A DNA stretch of 64,000 nucleotides from contig NZ_MSDF01000024.1 of the NCBI RefSeq assembly GCF_002022275.1, positions 62,001 to 126,000 of the forward strand. The letters run 5' to 3'. This DNA comes from Pseudomonas fluorescens. Lineage in GTDB: Bacteria; Pseudomonadota; Gammaproteobacteria; Pseudomonadales; Pseudomonadaceae. Position 1 is the first letter of the stretch. Each line of letters begins with the position of its first letter. This document shows positions 24,595 through 32,555 of the stretch, one piece after another. A program made the translations under genes and the position numbers. The notes beneath the pieces were generated by a model. It was given only the letters and a program-made list of their open reading frames with translations. It did no database searches and was not told the origin of the DNA.

Positions 24595-24876
24595 GATGTC
24601 GGGTTCCAGGGTGAACGTCGCCTGAAGACAGGCGAGGGGGAGGGAAATTGGAGGCGATTATAGGAACCGGTATTGAAAATCGGGCAGGCGCTCGTTTCGA
24701 TAGTAATCATCAGTGCAATCGATGCGACGCTCTGGGCCGCACTACGCGACCTGTTCATCTTTCGTACATCTTTCCAAAACGCAGCCTACAGGCGGCGCGT
24801 TGCGATACCCCCGGCGACCCATTACGTTGTGGTTGCGCACGAGATCAGGCGCTTCTCATTGCAAAGGAAATGCACC
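24595..24876. other. Divergent intergenic region
   Basis: 282 bp with promoters presumably for the MFS gene and for the small gene at 24877. GCAAAGGAAA precedes the latter's ATG. Nothing else is recognised. Confidence 0.5.
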
Positions 24877-25131
24877 ATGAGCAAGAACACCAAACAAACC
24901 TCCGACAAGATCGCGACGCTGGCCGCAGAAACACTTAACAGTTCCACGGCCTCAACGATTGCCAAAAGCCTTGCTGCTTCAGCACTGGCCCAGAAGGGCA
25001 GCGACAAGCAGACGAGCGCAGAGATGGAGGAAAAAGCGGGGAAGGTGCTGGGCAGCGATAAATACAGCGAAGAGACAAAAGCCCTGGCCGCCTCAGTGCT
25101 TTCCCAGGCCAATAAAGAGAGAGGAAACTGA
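24877..25131 (+). CDS. Small hydrophilic hypothetical protein
   Basis: An 84-residue protein rich in Ala, Ser, Lys and Glu (MSKNTKQTSDKIATLAAETL...), with no membrane segment and a repeated look (AAETLNSSTAS, AASALAQ, AASVLSQ). Similar small proteins occur widely in Pseudomonas and enterobacteria without known function. The ATG at 24877 is chosen because it follows AAAGGA and the upstream part of the open frame has a different composition. A terminator follows directly, so it is a single-gene unit. Confidence 0.75.
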   Translation: MSKNTKQTSDKIATLAAETLNSSTASTIAKSLAASALAQKGSDKQTSAEMEEKAGKVLGSDKYSEETKALAASVLSQANKERGN

Positions 25132-25156
25132 ATCACCCCCAACCGTTAAGTCAATC

Positions 25157-25190
25157 AGCCCCGTAGCCGCAGAAGCTACGGGGCTTTTTC
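25157..25190 (+). terminator. Rho-independent terminator
   Basis: Perfect 11-bp stem (AGCCCCGTAGC and complement), 7-base loop, then TTTTTC. Confidence 0.93.
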
Positions 25191-25289
25191 GTTCCGAAGA
25201 TCAGACTTTGCCCGAAATAAATAATCGATGCACACCGAATATCTTCCCGCGCTGCGGTGTTCACCCCACAGACCACCCAGGAAATGCCC

Positions 25290-25838
25290 ATGAACACCAC
25301 CGTCGCCCGCTACGACCGCCTGACCCGCACCTTCCACTGGCTGACCGCCGCCGTGGTGATCTTCATGTTCGCCAGTGCGCACATCTGGGAAAACCTGGAG
25401 AAGGGCACGCCACTGCGCAAGGGCCTGCAATCGGTGCATATCTCCCTTGGCATTGCATTGGCGGTGTTGATCGCCGCGCGAATCATCTGGCGCCTGTCCG
25501 GCGGCAATCGCTTGAAAGCCGACAGTCACCCCGCGCTTAACCTGCTGGCGAAAATGGCGCATGGTCTCCTGTACCTGTTGCTGCTGGCGCAGATTGTGTT
25601 GGGCTTTTTGTTTCGCTGGGCCCAGGGCGAGCCGTTCAACTTTTTCGGGTTGTTCCCCATCCCGGCCCCCTTTGTGATTGATCACGAGTGGCGCGGCACA
25701 CTCGGCGGCCTGCATAACAATGTGGCCTGGGCGATCATTTTGCTGGCGGGGCTGCATGCCGTGGCTGCGCTGTGGCATCACTGTGTGATGGGCGACAACA
25801 CCTTGCGCCGTATGCTGCCCGGAGCTGTTCAAAAATGA
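25290..25838 (+). CDS. Cytochrome b561
   Basis: A 182-residue inner-membrane dihaem cytochrome with four hydrophobic helices. Likely haem-ligand histidines lie in FHWLTA (His16), VHISLGI, LHNNVAW and LHAVAALWHH. The family carries electrons from quinol, in some members to superoxide or periplasmic acceptors. The ATG at 25290 sits well after AGGAA; another two codons upstream is possible. It starts a run with the TPR, sigma and anti-sigma genes on the same strand, though a 61-bp gap follows. Confidence 0.9.
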   Translation: MNTTVARYDRLTRTFHWLTAAVVIFMFASAHIWENLEKGTPLRKGLQSVHISLGIALAVLIAARIIWRLSGGNRLKADSHPALNLLAKMAHGLLYLLLLAQIVLGFLFRWAQGEPFNFFGLFPIPAPFVIDHEWRGTLGGLHNNVAWAIILLAGLHAVAALWHHCVMGDNTLRRMLPGAVQK

Positions 25839-25899
25839 ATGCCGTTCAAAAATAAACAGGGCTTCTGTATCCCCCAAATCGTTACGGAGCATGACCACC

Positions 25900-26418
25900 A
25901 TGAAGAATCTCATTTTCGGCGCCTGCCTGACGGCGGCATTGTTTGCCGGCCAAGCCCATGCTTCAGGTGACGAATCGGCGCCGCCAAAGCCCAACTGCCC
26001 CAAAGGCCAGGTCTGGGACACCAAGACCGGTAAATGCGTGCTGCAAACCAGCAAGGCTACCTCCGACGCAGACCGCACCGATTACGCCTACCGTTTGGCC
26101 AAAGATGGCCGCTACGACGAGGCCCTCGCCCTGCTCGACACTCTGCAAGACCCGAACACCGCCAAGGCCCTCAACTATCGCGGTTATGCCACTCGCAAAC
26201 TCGGGCGCACCGATGAAGGCATCGGCTATTACCTGAAATCAGTCGCGCTGGACCCCAACTACGCCCAGGTTCGCGAGTACCTGGGTGAAGCCTACGTGAT
26301 CAAGGGCCGGGTCGATCTGGCCCAGGAGCAACTGGTGAAAATCAAAGCCTTGTGCAGCACCACCTGCGAAGAATACGAAGACCTCGCCGAAGCCATCGCG
26401 GCGGCGCCGCAGGCCTGA
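25900..26418 (+). CDS. Secreted TPR-containing protein
   Basis: A 172-residue protein with signal peptide MKNLIFGACLTAALFAGQAH, cut near AHA. Next comes a cysteine pair in PNCPKGQVWDTKTGKCV, then TPR-like helices (YAYRLAKDGRYDEALALLDT, RGYATRKLGRTDEGIGYYLK). A second Cys pair, CSTTC, lies near the C-terminus. The start at 25900 is preferred over 25891 because GGAG at 25886 is too close to the latter. It is likely periplasmic and involved in protein contacts; the neighbouring sigma/anti-sigma genes suggest an envelope-related regulon. Confidence 0.75.
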   Translation: MKNLIFGACLTAALFAGQAHASGDESAPPKPNCPKGQVWDTKTGKCVLQTSKATSDADRTDYAYRLAKDGRYDEALALLDTLQDPNTAKALNYRGYATRKLGRTDEGIGYYLKSVALDPNYAQVREYLGEAYVIKGRVDLAQEQLVKIKALCSTTCEEYEDLAEAIAAAPQA

Positions 26419-26427
26419 AACCGATGA

Positions 26428-26976
26428 GTGAAAGGGCAGGGTGCAGCCATCACCACAGAGGCTGAGTTTCGTCGCGAGTTGAGCCTGTTGTTGCCGCGTT
26501 TATGGCGATACGGGTGGGTGTTGTCGCGGCAAAAGCACGTGGCCGAAGACCTGGTTCAGGCCACCTGCGTGCGGGCGTTGGAGCGTGCCGGGCAGTTTGC
26601 GTCCGGCACGCGCCTGGATCGTTGGTTGCTGGCGATCATGCATTCGATCTGGCTCAACGAGCTGCGTTCGCAGCGAGTGCGCCAAGGGCAGGGGTTTGTC
26701 GACGCCGAGCAGGAGCTGTCGTTTGACGGCGAAAGCCAGGCTCAGGAACAGGTGTTGGCCGCGCAGGTGATCAAGCGTGTAAACGGGCTGCCCGAAGCGC
26801 AGCGGGAGACGGTTTTTCTGGCGTACGTGGAAGGGCTTTCATACAAGGAGATCGCCGAGGTGCTGCACATTCCGATCGGGACGGTGATGAGCCGGTTGGC
26901 GGCTGCCCGCCTGAAGCTTGCAGAAACGGCGCCCTCGAAAGCCTTGTCGGAAAAATCCAGCGGAGAACGGCGATGA
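26428..26976 (+). CDS. ECF sigma factor
   Basis: A 182-residue sigma-70 family protein from a GTG at 26428. Region 2 is seen in RYGWVLSRQKHVAEDLVQAT and RLDRWLLAIMHSIW, and region 4 in LPEAQRETVFLAYVEGLSYK with EIAEVLHIPIGTVMSRL. It starts 9 bp after the TPR gene and overlaps the anti-sigma gene by 4 bp. The GTG start is inferred: an ATG at 26424 is in another frame and stops quickly. Its target promoters are not known. Confidence 0.88.
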   Translation: MKGQGAAITTEAEFRRELSLLLPRLWRYGWVLSRQKHVAEDLVQATCVRALERAGQFASGTRLDRWLLAIMHSIWLNELRSQRVRQGQGFVDAEQELSFDGESQAQEQVLAAQVIKRVNGLPEAQRETVFLAYVEGLSYKEIAEVLHIPIGTVMSRLAAARLKLAETAPSKALSEKSSGERR

Positions 26977-27740
26977 CTCGCACTCACTTACCGTCCGATG
27001 AACTGTTGGTCGCCTATCTGGACGGTGAATTGGACACGCAACAGCACCAGTTACTTGCCGACCAGATTCAAACAGACCCTGATCTGGCCGCCCGCCTGGA
27101 GGCGTTGCACTGCGCTGACTTGCCATTCAAGACGGCCTTCGATTCAGTGCTGCATCAAGCGCCCGACGAACGTCTGCAGGCGATGCTCAAGACGTTGCCG
27201 ACCACACAAACAGCTGCGTTCAGCCGACGTGGCTTTCTGTCTGCCGCCGCAAGTTTTGCGGTGGCCGGCGTGCTTGCCGACCGTCTGTTCATGAGCTGGC
27301 CGCGCACGGAATCCGGCCAAGGCTGGCGTGCCTCCGTCGCGGAGTACATGGCCTTGTACACGCCGCAAACCCTGGAAAATCTCAGCACCGATCCGGCCTC
27401 GCACCTCGCCCAACTCAGCGCTGTAGGCGCGCAGCTGGGTTTGCCATTATCCCCTGATGCGGTAAACCTGCCCGGCGCCGAGTTCCGGCGTGCGCAGATC
27501 CTCGACTATGACGGCGTGTTGATCGGACAACTGACCTACCTGGACCCGCGCCATGGCCCCCTGGCGTTGTGCATCACGGCCAGCAAAAAGGCTGCGCAAC
27601 CCATCACTACCGAGCAACGCCGGGGGATGAACGTGGTGTTTTGGTCCAACCCCTCCCATGCGTTCATGCTGATCGGCAGAAACCCTTTGGAGGATTTGCA
27701 GATCATGGCCGGCAGCGTTGAGAAGACCCTAGTGAGTTGA
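26973..27740 (+). CDS. Anti-sigma factor with RR-type membrane segment
   Basis: A 255-residue protein that overlaps the sigma gene by ATGA. The N-terminus (LPSDELLVAYLDGELDTQQH) is the zinc-less anti-sigma type. A single hydrophobic helix (about residues 90-110) is preceded by SRRGFLSAAASF, which looks like a twin-arginine signal. The C-terminal domain (about 120-255) would be periplasmic and contains GLPLSPDAVNLPGAEF and MNVVFWSNPSHAFMLIG. It should hold the ECF sigma at the membrane. Its 3' end overlaps the convergent AraC gene by 12 bp. Confidence 0.8.
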   Translation: MTRTHLPSDELLVAYLDGELDTQQHQLLADQIQTDPDLAARLEALHCADLPFKTAFDSVLHQAPDERLQAMLKTLPTTQTAAFSRRGFLSAAASFAVAGVLADRLFMSWPRTESGQGWRASVAEYMALYTPQTLENLSTDPASHLAQLSAVGAQLGLPLSPDAVNLPGAEFRRAQILDYDGVLIGQLTYLDPRHGPLALCITASKKAAQPITTEQRRGMNVVFWSNPSHAFMLIGRNPLEDLQIMAGSVEKTLVS

Positions 27741-28754
27741 CGGGTTCAACGACGCACGCCAGCGCGCGGGCGTTGTACCTTCCCAAGTGCGAAATGCACG
27801 GTAGAAAGAATTGGTGTCTTCGTACCCTAACAGGCAAGCAATCTCGTCTATCTCAATCGACGGCTCGCTCAACAGATGGCGCACCACTTCCTGGCGCGTC
27901 TCCAGCATAAGTTGGCGAAAACGGGTGCCTTCCTCGGTAATGCGCCGCTGCAACGTGCGTTCGCTCATGCCCATCTCCCGCGCCACTTCGAGCATTTCGG
28001 GCCGGCCGCTGGCGAGGATGCGCTTGAGGGCGTTTTTGACCTGCTGACTGATGGTGGTGGGCGCGTTGGCTTCGGCCAGTGCGGCGACCAAACTCGGGTT
28101 GAGCATTTCCAGCAGTTCGGGATTGTGGCCGGGAAATGGCCGGCTTAAATCGGCGGTGTCGAACACCAGGGCGTTTCTTTGGGCGCCGAAGCGTACAGGG
28201 CACCCGAAAAAATCGGCCAATGCATGACTGCTGTTGTGCGGTCGCGCCAACTCGACACTGCGCGGAATAATGCGCACCCCTGATCCCCGACGTCCGAGCT
28301 CGACGAAGGTGGCAAACGCTGCGTCGATCAGCAAGGTGGGGGAGTGCTCTTGCGTGCGCAACCAATCGATGGTCACTGTGCAGGTATTTCCCTCTTCGGT
28401 CAGCCTGACACGCTCGGGCGTGCACAGCTGCTTGAAGCGCGCGAGGCGCTGTAAACCATCGCGAAAGTCGCGGGCAATAAACGCCGCAAAGCTGGAAGGT
28501 GGCAATGTGGTGCTGTCCAGTCGGGTGACCAGCAGGATGCCGGCCGCCGGGTCCGTGTTGAGCACGCTCACCGCCTCCCATAGCCGAAAAAACTCCTGGG
28601 TGCTGACCTGGCGACGGTCACGACGCTCATGCAGGTTGAGCGTCACCGGCAAGCGTGCCTGACGCAACACCGCTGACGGTTCCAGCCCAATGTTTTTCAG
28701 GGCTTGCCAGAAAACATCCGGGATATTGAAGCGCGATTGGCGTGTGTCAGGCAT
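27729..28754 (-). CDS. AraC-family transcriptional regulator
   Basis: A 341-residue regulator with an N-terminal arabinose-binding-like domain of the PF12625 type (about residues 15-200) and a C-terminal double helix-turn-helix (LEVAREMGMSERTLQRRITE; IDEIACLLGYEDTNSFYRAF). The ATG at 28754 is chosen because GAGAGGTG precedes it; an upstream frame start at 28772 lacks such a site. It lies 27 bp downstream of the SDR gene on the same strand and may control it, though the effector is unknown. Confidence 0.88.
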   Translation of the reverse strand: MPDTRQSRFNIPDVFWQALKNIGLEPSAVLRQARLPVTLNLHERRDRRQVSTQEFFRLWEAVSVLNTDPAAGILLVTRLDSTTLPPSSFAAFIARDFRDGLQRLARFKQLCTPERVRLTEEGNTCTVTIDWLRTQEHSPTLLIDAAFATFVELGRRGSGVRIIPRSVELARPHNSSHALADFFGCPVRFGAQRNALVFDTADLSRPFPGHNPELLEMLNPSLVAALAEANAPTTISQQVKNALKRILASGRPEMLEVAREMGMSERTLQRRITEEGTRFRQLMLETRQEVVRHLLSEPSIEIDEIACLLGYEDTNSFYRAFRTWEGTTPARWRASLNPSTH

Positions 28755-28781
28755 GGGGCACCTCTCTGTCAAAGGATCACA

Positions 28782-29603
28782 TCAGTCAGAGGCCGACACG
28801 CTGAGGTCATGCCATTTCTTGTCGGAAGCGGCCAAGTCTTCGGCTGCCCTCGCGGCGTATTGCACGGCATCCGCACCGATCAGCAGGCGCAGCGGCGCGT
28901 CTTTGCTCAGGGCCAACTCCAGCACTATCTCGGCCACCCGCGCCGGAGCGGTCGGCAGAATGCCCGGGGAGCCGATCAGTTGCACGAGTGCACCGACGGT
29001 TTGCTGGTAGGGTTCACTGATCGGTGGAATCGTCATCGAACTGCCCGACCAATCCGTGCGCATGCCGCCCGGCTCCAGCACTGTTACCTGCACGCCCAAC
29101 GGTCCGACTTCCTGCGCCAGCACCGTCGAAAACCCGCCGACGGCCCATTTCGCACTCTGGTAAGCCGCCAGCCCCGGCATGCCAATACGCCCGCCGAGGG
29201 ACGATACCTGAATGATATGCCCGCTGCCCTGGCGGCGCAGCACCGGCACCACGGCCTTGCTCACGTTCACTACACCATAGAAGTTGGTGTCGATCTGTGC
29301 CTTGAAATCTTCCGGCGTTACATCTTCCACCGACGCCACATCGCCGTAACCTGCGTTATTGACCACCACATCCAGGCGGCCAAATTGCGCCGCTGCCGCC
29401 TCGACAGCCTGTACGACTTGTTTGTTGTCGGTCACGTCCAGCGCCAGCGGGAAAACCGCGTCACCGAACTCGGCGACCAAATCGTCCAACTGACGAGTAT
29501 TACGCGCAGTGGCCGCAACTCGATCCCCTGCGCGCAAAGCCGCCTCGGTAATGGCGCGGCCGAGGCCACGGGAACTGCCGGTGATAAACCAGACGTTGGG
29601 CAT
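28782..29603 (-). CDS. Short-chain dehydrogenase/reductase
   Basis: A 273-residue classical SDR. The cofactor motif is TGSSRGLG (about residues 8-15), NNAGYG follows, and the catalytic Ser region is IIQVSSLGG with Tyr148 and Lys152 (YQSAK). Arg in TARNTRQ after strand 2 suggests NADP(H). The ATG at 29603 follows AGAGGTG; longer upstream frames run past this site. The substrate is unknown. It precedes the AraC gene on the same strand. Confidence 0.88.
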   Translation of the reverse strand: MPNVWFITGSSRGLGRAITEAALRAGDRVAATARNTRQLDDLVAEFGDAVFPLALDVTDNKQVVQAVEAAAAQFGRLDVVVNNAGYGDVASVEDVTPEDFKAQIDTNFYGVVNVSKAVVPVLRRQGSGHIIQVSSLGGRIGMPGLAAYQSAKWAVGGFSTVLAQEVGPLGVQVTVLEPGGMRTDWSGSSMTIPPISEPYQQTVGALVQLIGSPGILPTAPARVAEIVLELALSKDAPLRLLIGADAVQYAARAAEDLAASDKKWHDLSVSASD

Positions 29604-29758
29604 GTGAACACCTCTTTGTGTGAGACGGCTAAAGGAGCCAGAGCACAAAGGATGGGTGATGGAAGCGCTGACTACACTAGCGGGAGGGCGCCAGGTGACT
29701 TGCAAAGTGCGCCAATTGTGCAGTCAGCCTCAGGTCGCTGTCGCGATGATCAGTGGAG

Positions 29759-29786
29759 GGAACCGATTTCTGTCGGGCGCCACTCA
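29759..29786 (+). promoter_or_regulatory. hrp box (HrpL-type promoter)
   Basis: GGAACC at 29759-29764, 15 bases, CCACTCA at 29780-29786, an exact match to the HrpL consensus GGAACC-N15/16-CCACNNA. It lies 33 bp before the start codon of the F-box repeat gene and points at it. Confidence 0.85.
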
Positions 29787-29819
29787 CTTCTATTTGCATC
29801 CCTGGAGATCGGCCCTCTC

Positions 29820-31433
29820 ATGAATAAAATTGGTGCTCCTTTTGTTGGCGTCCGTCCTCCTATATCTGAACCCGCTGCACAGACGCAGCCCTCGCGTCCA
29901 GTTGCTTCGGCCCCACCCGTTCCGCAGAAAGCGCAAGGCGTGCCCTCGCAGATCATCTTCAATGGTCGCCGCGTTCGCGTGGGCAGTTTTAAACTCGATA
30001 AAGGGATGAACAAACCGCTGTTGGCAGCCCTGCTCACCCCAATAGGAGAGATCACTCAGATAGGGGAGCCGAAATCAGACAGCGATGATGTGTGTTATCG
30101 CTATTGTGCGAAGAGCCCGCATAGCCAAACCGATCCAGCGCACGCTTTTGAAGTGCGCGCTCAAGTCGATACCAAGGGCCAGCTCAAGCACTTTATCGCC
30201 ACTTCGTTTGATCGTTCTGAGGGTGGCGATACTCCCAAATTAACCTTCGCCCAGGATTTTGAGGGGCTGCTGCCGAGTCTGCCAAACGAACTTCTGGCGC
30301 GCATTGCCAATAAAGCCGGGGAAGACGGCGCCCTGCATAAACTGAACTTGCGAGGAGTCAGTAAACACTTCAAATCCATAGTGGATCGGGAGCTATCGCC
30401 CAGGCAGAACTTTTTGGTGACCAACGGAGACGCGCTCCATGCGTTGGGTTTTGGCGAGTTTGCTATGGACGAACTGGCCAAACACTCTGCGCAAGCGCAG
30501 GACTTTGTCTTGACTCATGGTCATGTGCTCCAGGCAGCAGGTTACCAACCGCACGAGATGACCGCGCTAGGTGGAATGCCTGCCCGTGACCAGCGCTTCG
30601 TCCTGGCTAACAGTCAGACCTTGCGTGAGAGAGGGTTTACCGCCTATGAAATGACTTGGCTCTCCACCCTGTCGGCCCATGAGCGGACCTACGTCTTGAC
30701 CCACGCGCGAACGCTACAGGCAGCGGGTTATAAAGGGGGTGAGATGAACAGTCTGGCGGAGCTGCCTGAAGAGGAACAGAGCTTTGCATTGGCGAATGCG
30801 CATGCACTCTCCACAGTAGGTTTTAGCGGTGAGCACACGAACCAGCTGGCTTCACGGCCGGCTCCGGAGCAGGCGTTTGTTATGGCTCACGCACAGACAC
30901 TCCATGCGTGGGGTTACAAAGGTAATGACATGAACGCGCTGGCGCAGCGGCCGGCTGCGCAGCAGGCGTTTGTCCAGGCTCACGCACAGACGCTCCATGC
31001 GTGGGGTTACAACGGTGATGGCATGAACGGGCTGGCGCAACGGTCAGCCGCGGAGCAGCGCTTTGTCATGAAACACGCGCAGACGCTCAGTGCAGCGGGT
31101 TTCAAGGGTACAGAGATGAATCAGCTCTCCCAGCAGCCCGCGCCCCAGCAGAACTTTGTCCTGACTAACGCGACAAGGCTTCAGGCTGCAGGTTTTAACG
31201 GCAGTGAAATGAACAACCTTGCTGGCGAGCCTCTTCATGTCCGGGCGTTTGTGCTGGAGCATGCGCCAAAACTCCAGGCAGCCGGTTATGAGGTTGATGA
31301 CATGCTTGATCTTGCCTTTGAACCTGCTGCTGATCAGGAACGTATCCTGGCGGACATTCCGACGCCCTCCGCGCAAGGGATGGTCGGCAGTTTGATGCAC
31401 TTTCTACAGCGTTTTGGGAATCAGGACAGCTGA
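29820..31433 (+). CDS. Candidate type III effector: F-box-like domain plus ten 31-residue repeats
   Basis: A 537-residue protein. The N-terminus MNKIGAPFVGVRPPISEP has an aliphatic residue at position 4, no acidic residue in the first 12 positions and a Pro/Ser/Ala-rich tail, all typical of secreted Pseudomonas effectors. Residues about 150-190 fit an F-box (LPSLPNELLARI ... LNLRGVSKHFKSIVD). Residues 197-506 are ten tandem 31-residue repeats, and a short tail ends it. F-box effectors (for example Ralstonia GALA proteins) join host SCF ubiquitin ligases through SKP1; by analogy the repeats would choose the target. The hrp box supports co-regulation with a type III system, none of which lies in this window. 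The start is the first ATG after the hrp box; GGAG is 12 bases upstream. Secretion and function are inferred. Confidence 0.7.
   Translation: MNKIGAPFVGVRPPISEPAAQTQPSRPVASAPPVPQKAQGVPSQIIFNGRRVRVGSFKLDKGMNKPLLAALLTPIGEITQIGEPKSDSDDVCYRYCAKSPHSQTDPAHAFEVRAQVDTKGQLKHFIATSFDRSEGGDTPKLTFAQDFEGLLPSLPNELLARIANKAGEDGALHKLNLRGVSKHFKSIVDRELSPRQNFLVTNGDALHALGFGEFAMDELAKHSAQAQDFVLTHGHVLQAAGYQPHEMTALGGMPARDQRFVLANSQTLRERGFTAYEMTWLSTLSAHERTYVLTHARTLQAAGYKGGEMNSLAELPEEEQSFALANAHALSTVGFSGEHTNQLASRPAPEQAFVMAHAQTLHAWGYKGNDMNALAQRPAAQQAFVQAHAQTLHAWGYNGDGMNGLAQRSAAEQRFVMKHAQTLSAAGFKGTEMNQLSQQPAPQQNFVLTNATRLQAAGFNGSEMNNLAGEPLHVRAFVLEHAPKLQAAGYEVDDMLDLAFEPAADQERILADIPTPSAQGMVGSLMHFLQRFGNQDS
30408..31337 (+). repeat. 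Ten tandem 93-bp (31-codon) coding repeats
   Basis: Each unit follows the pattern FVL-HA-TLQAAGY-G-EMN-LA--PA--Q, with no gaps between units. Units 6 (30873-30965) and 7 (30966-31058) are the closest pair, about 86% identical in DNA. The pattern suggests two helices per unit stacked into a solenoid. Confidence 0.9.
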
Positions 31434-31459
31434 TGCTTTCGAATCAAAGGGCATTTTAT

Positions 31460-32398
31460 TCACCCCGCCAAGTGTTGGGTAAGCCTTTGAATAAAGTGCG
31501 TCTCCGCCCGGCTCATCTTCTGCTCCCGATTCCACAGCAGGTGAATATCCACATCCGCAATGCCTTCATCCGGTGGTAGCCGCCACAACAGGCCGTTTCT
31601 CACATCGTCGGCCACCACGTGAATCGGCAAGCAGCCCAGGCCAAACCCGGCAATCACCAAGCGCCGCACTTCTTCAAGGCTGGAGGACGACGCCACAATC
31701 CGTCCGCTGAACCCCTGCTGATCACGGAAGATCGTCAAGGGCGAAAGCATTCCGCCAATCTGGTCGCTGGTGAAGCTCACGAAGTTTTCCGACTGCAAAT
31801 CCCCCTCGACCAACCCACTGTGCCCGAACAGCGGGTGGTGCCGCCCGCAGAAAAACGCATAACGCTGGCGCAGGAACAGGTGCTGTTCCAGGCGCGGTTG
31901 TGGCCGGCGATTGAGGCTCAGGCCCAGGGTTGCGGTTTTTTCCAGGAGGGCGGCGACGATGTCTGAACTGCGCATCACCTCGACGTCCAGGTCCACGCGG
32001 GGATGCTCGCGGTGAAAACCTGCGAGGAAGTCGTCAAAGGTGTCCGAGTTGATGCGGCTGATCATCAGCAGGCGCACTTTGCCGATCACTTCGTCGCCGG
32101 GCTTTTGCAGGGCGTTGCTCATCTGCGACACCTGGCCATACATCTCGCCGGCGATTGCGAAGATCTGCTCACCGGCTTCGGTGAGCACGAAGCGCGGGCC
32201 TCGGCGCACGATGAGGTGGCAGTCGAGCTGTTCTTCCAGGCGTTTGAGTGCCTGGCTGATGGCTGGCTGGGTCAGGTGCAGGCGCGCGGCGGCGCGGCTG
32301 ATGCTCAGTTCCTGGCCGATCACGCGGAAGGTGCGCAGCAGATTCCAGTCCAGGCGGTCGTTGAGCAATGGGTGAATATCGCGACGAGTCTCAGACAT
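31460..32398 (-). CDS. LysR-family regulator
   Basis: A 312-residue regulator with N-terminal helix-turn-helix (SISRAAARLHLTQPAISQAL) and a LysR effector domain (about residues 100-305). The ATG at 32398 gives MSETRRDIHPLLNDRLDWNL; the frame extends upstream without family similarity. It is divergent from the MHS transporter gene across 157 bp, so it most likely controls the transporter-amidase pair. The effector could be the substrate of that pair. Confidence 0.9.
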   Translation of the reverse strand: MSETRRDIHPLLNDRLDWNLLRTFRVIGQELSISRAAARLHLTQPAISQALKRLEEQLDCHLIVRRGPRFVLTEAGEQIFAIAGEMYGQVSQMSNALQKPGDEVIGKVRLLMISRINSDTFDDFLAGFHREHPRVDLDVEVMRSSDIVAALLEKTATLGLSLNRRPQPRLEQHLFLRQRYAFFCGRHHPLFGHSGLVEGDLQSENFVSFTSDQIGGMLSPLTIFRDQQGFSGRIVASSSSLEEVRRLVIAGFGLGCLPIHVVADDVRNGLLWRLPPDEGIADVDIHLLWNREQKMSRAETHFIQRLTQHLAG

Positions 32399-32555
32399 GG
32401 CAGCGTCCAATAATAAGCAGAATTTATAATCGGAATAATAAATAGAAAATTGACTAATCATAGCCCCGCGACGATAAATCACCCCTGACAAGCGCCATCA
32501 GAGCGCACCGGTTTGACCTTCTCCTGCCAAAAAAATAATCAAAGGAGCCAGCCCC

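Noticed and set aside
28704..29819. Upstream extension of the F-box repeat frame, which is open from 28704
   Set aside because: This part runs antisense through the SDR and AraC genes and across the hrp box; the gene's own start follows the promoter at 29820.
30408..31337. TAL-effector-like DNA-binding repeats
   Set aside because: Units are 31 rather than 33-35 residues and lack an obvious two-residue variable loop; the two-helix resemblance is too general to claim DNA binding.
30408..31337. CRISPR-like array suggested by regular 93-bp periodicity
   Set aside because: The periodicity is in coding frame with no conserved repeat/variable spacer split; it is a protein repeat.
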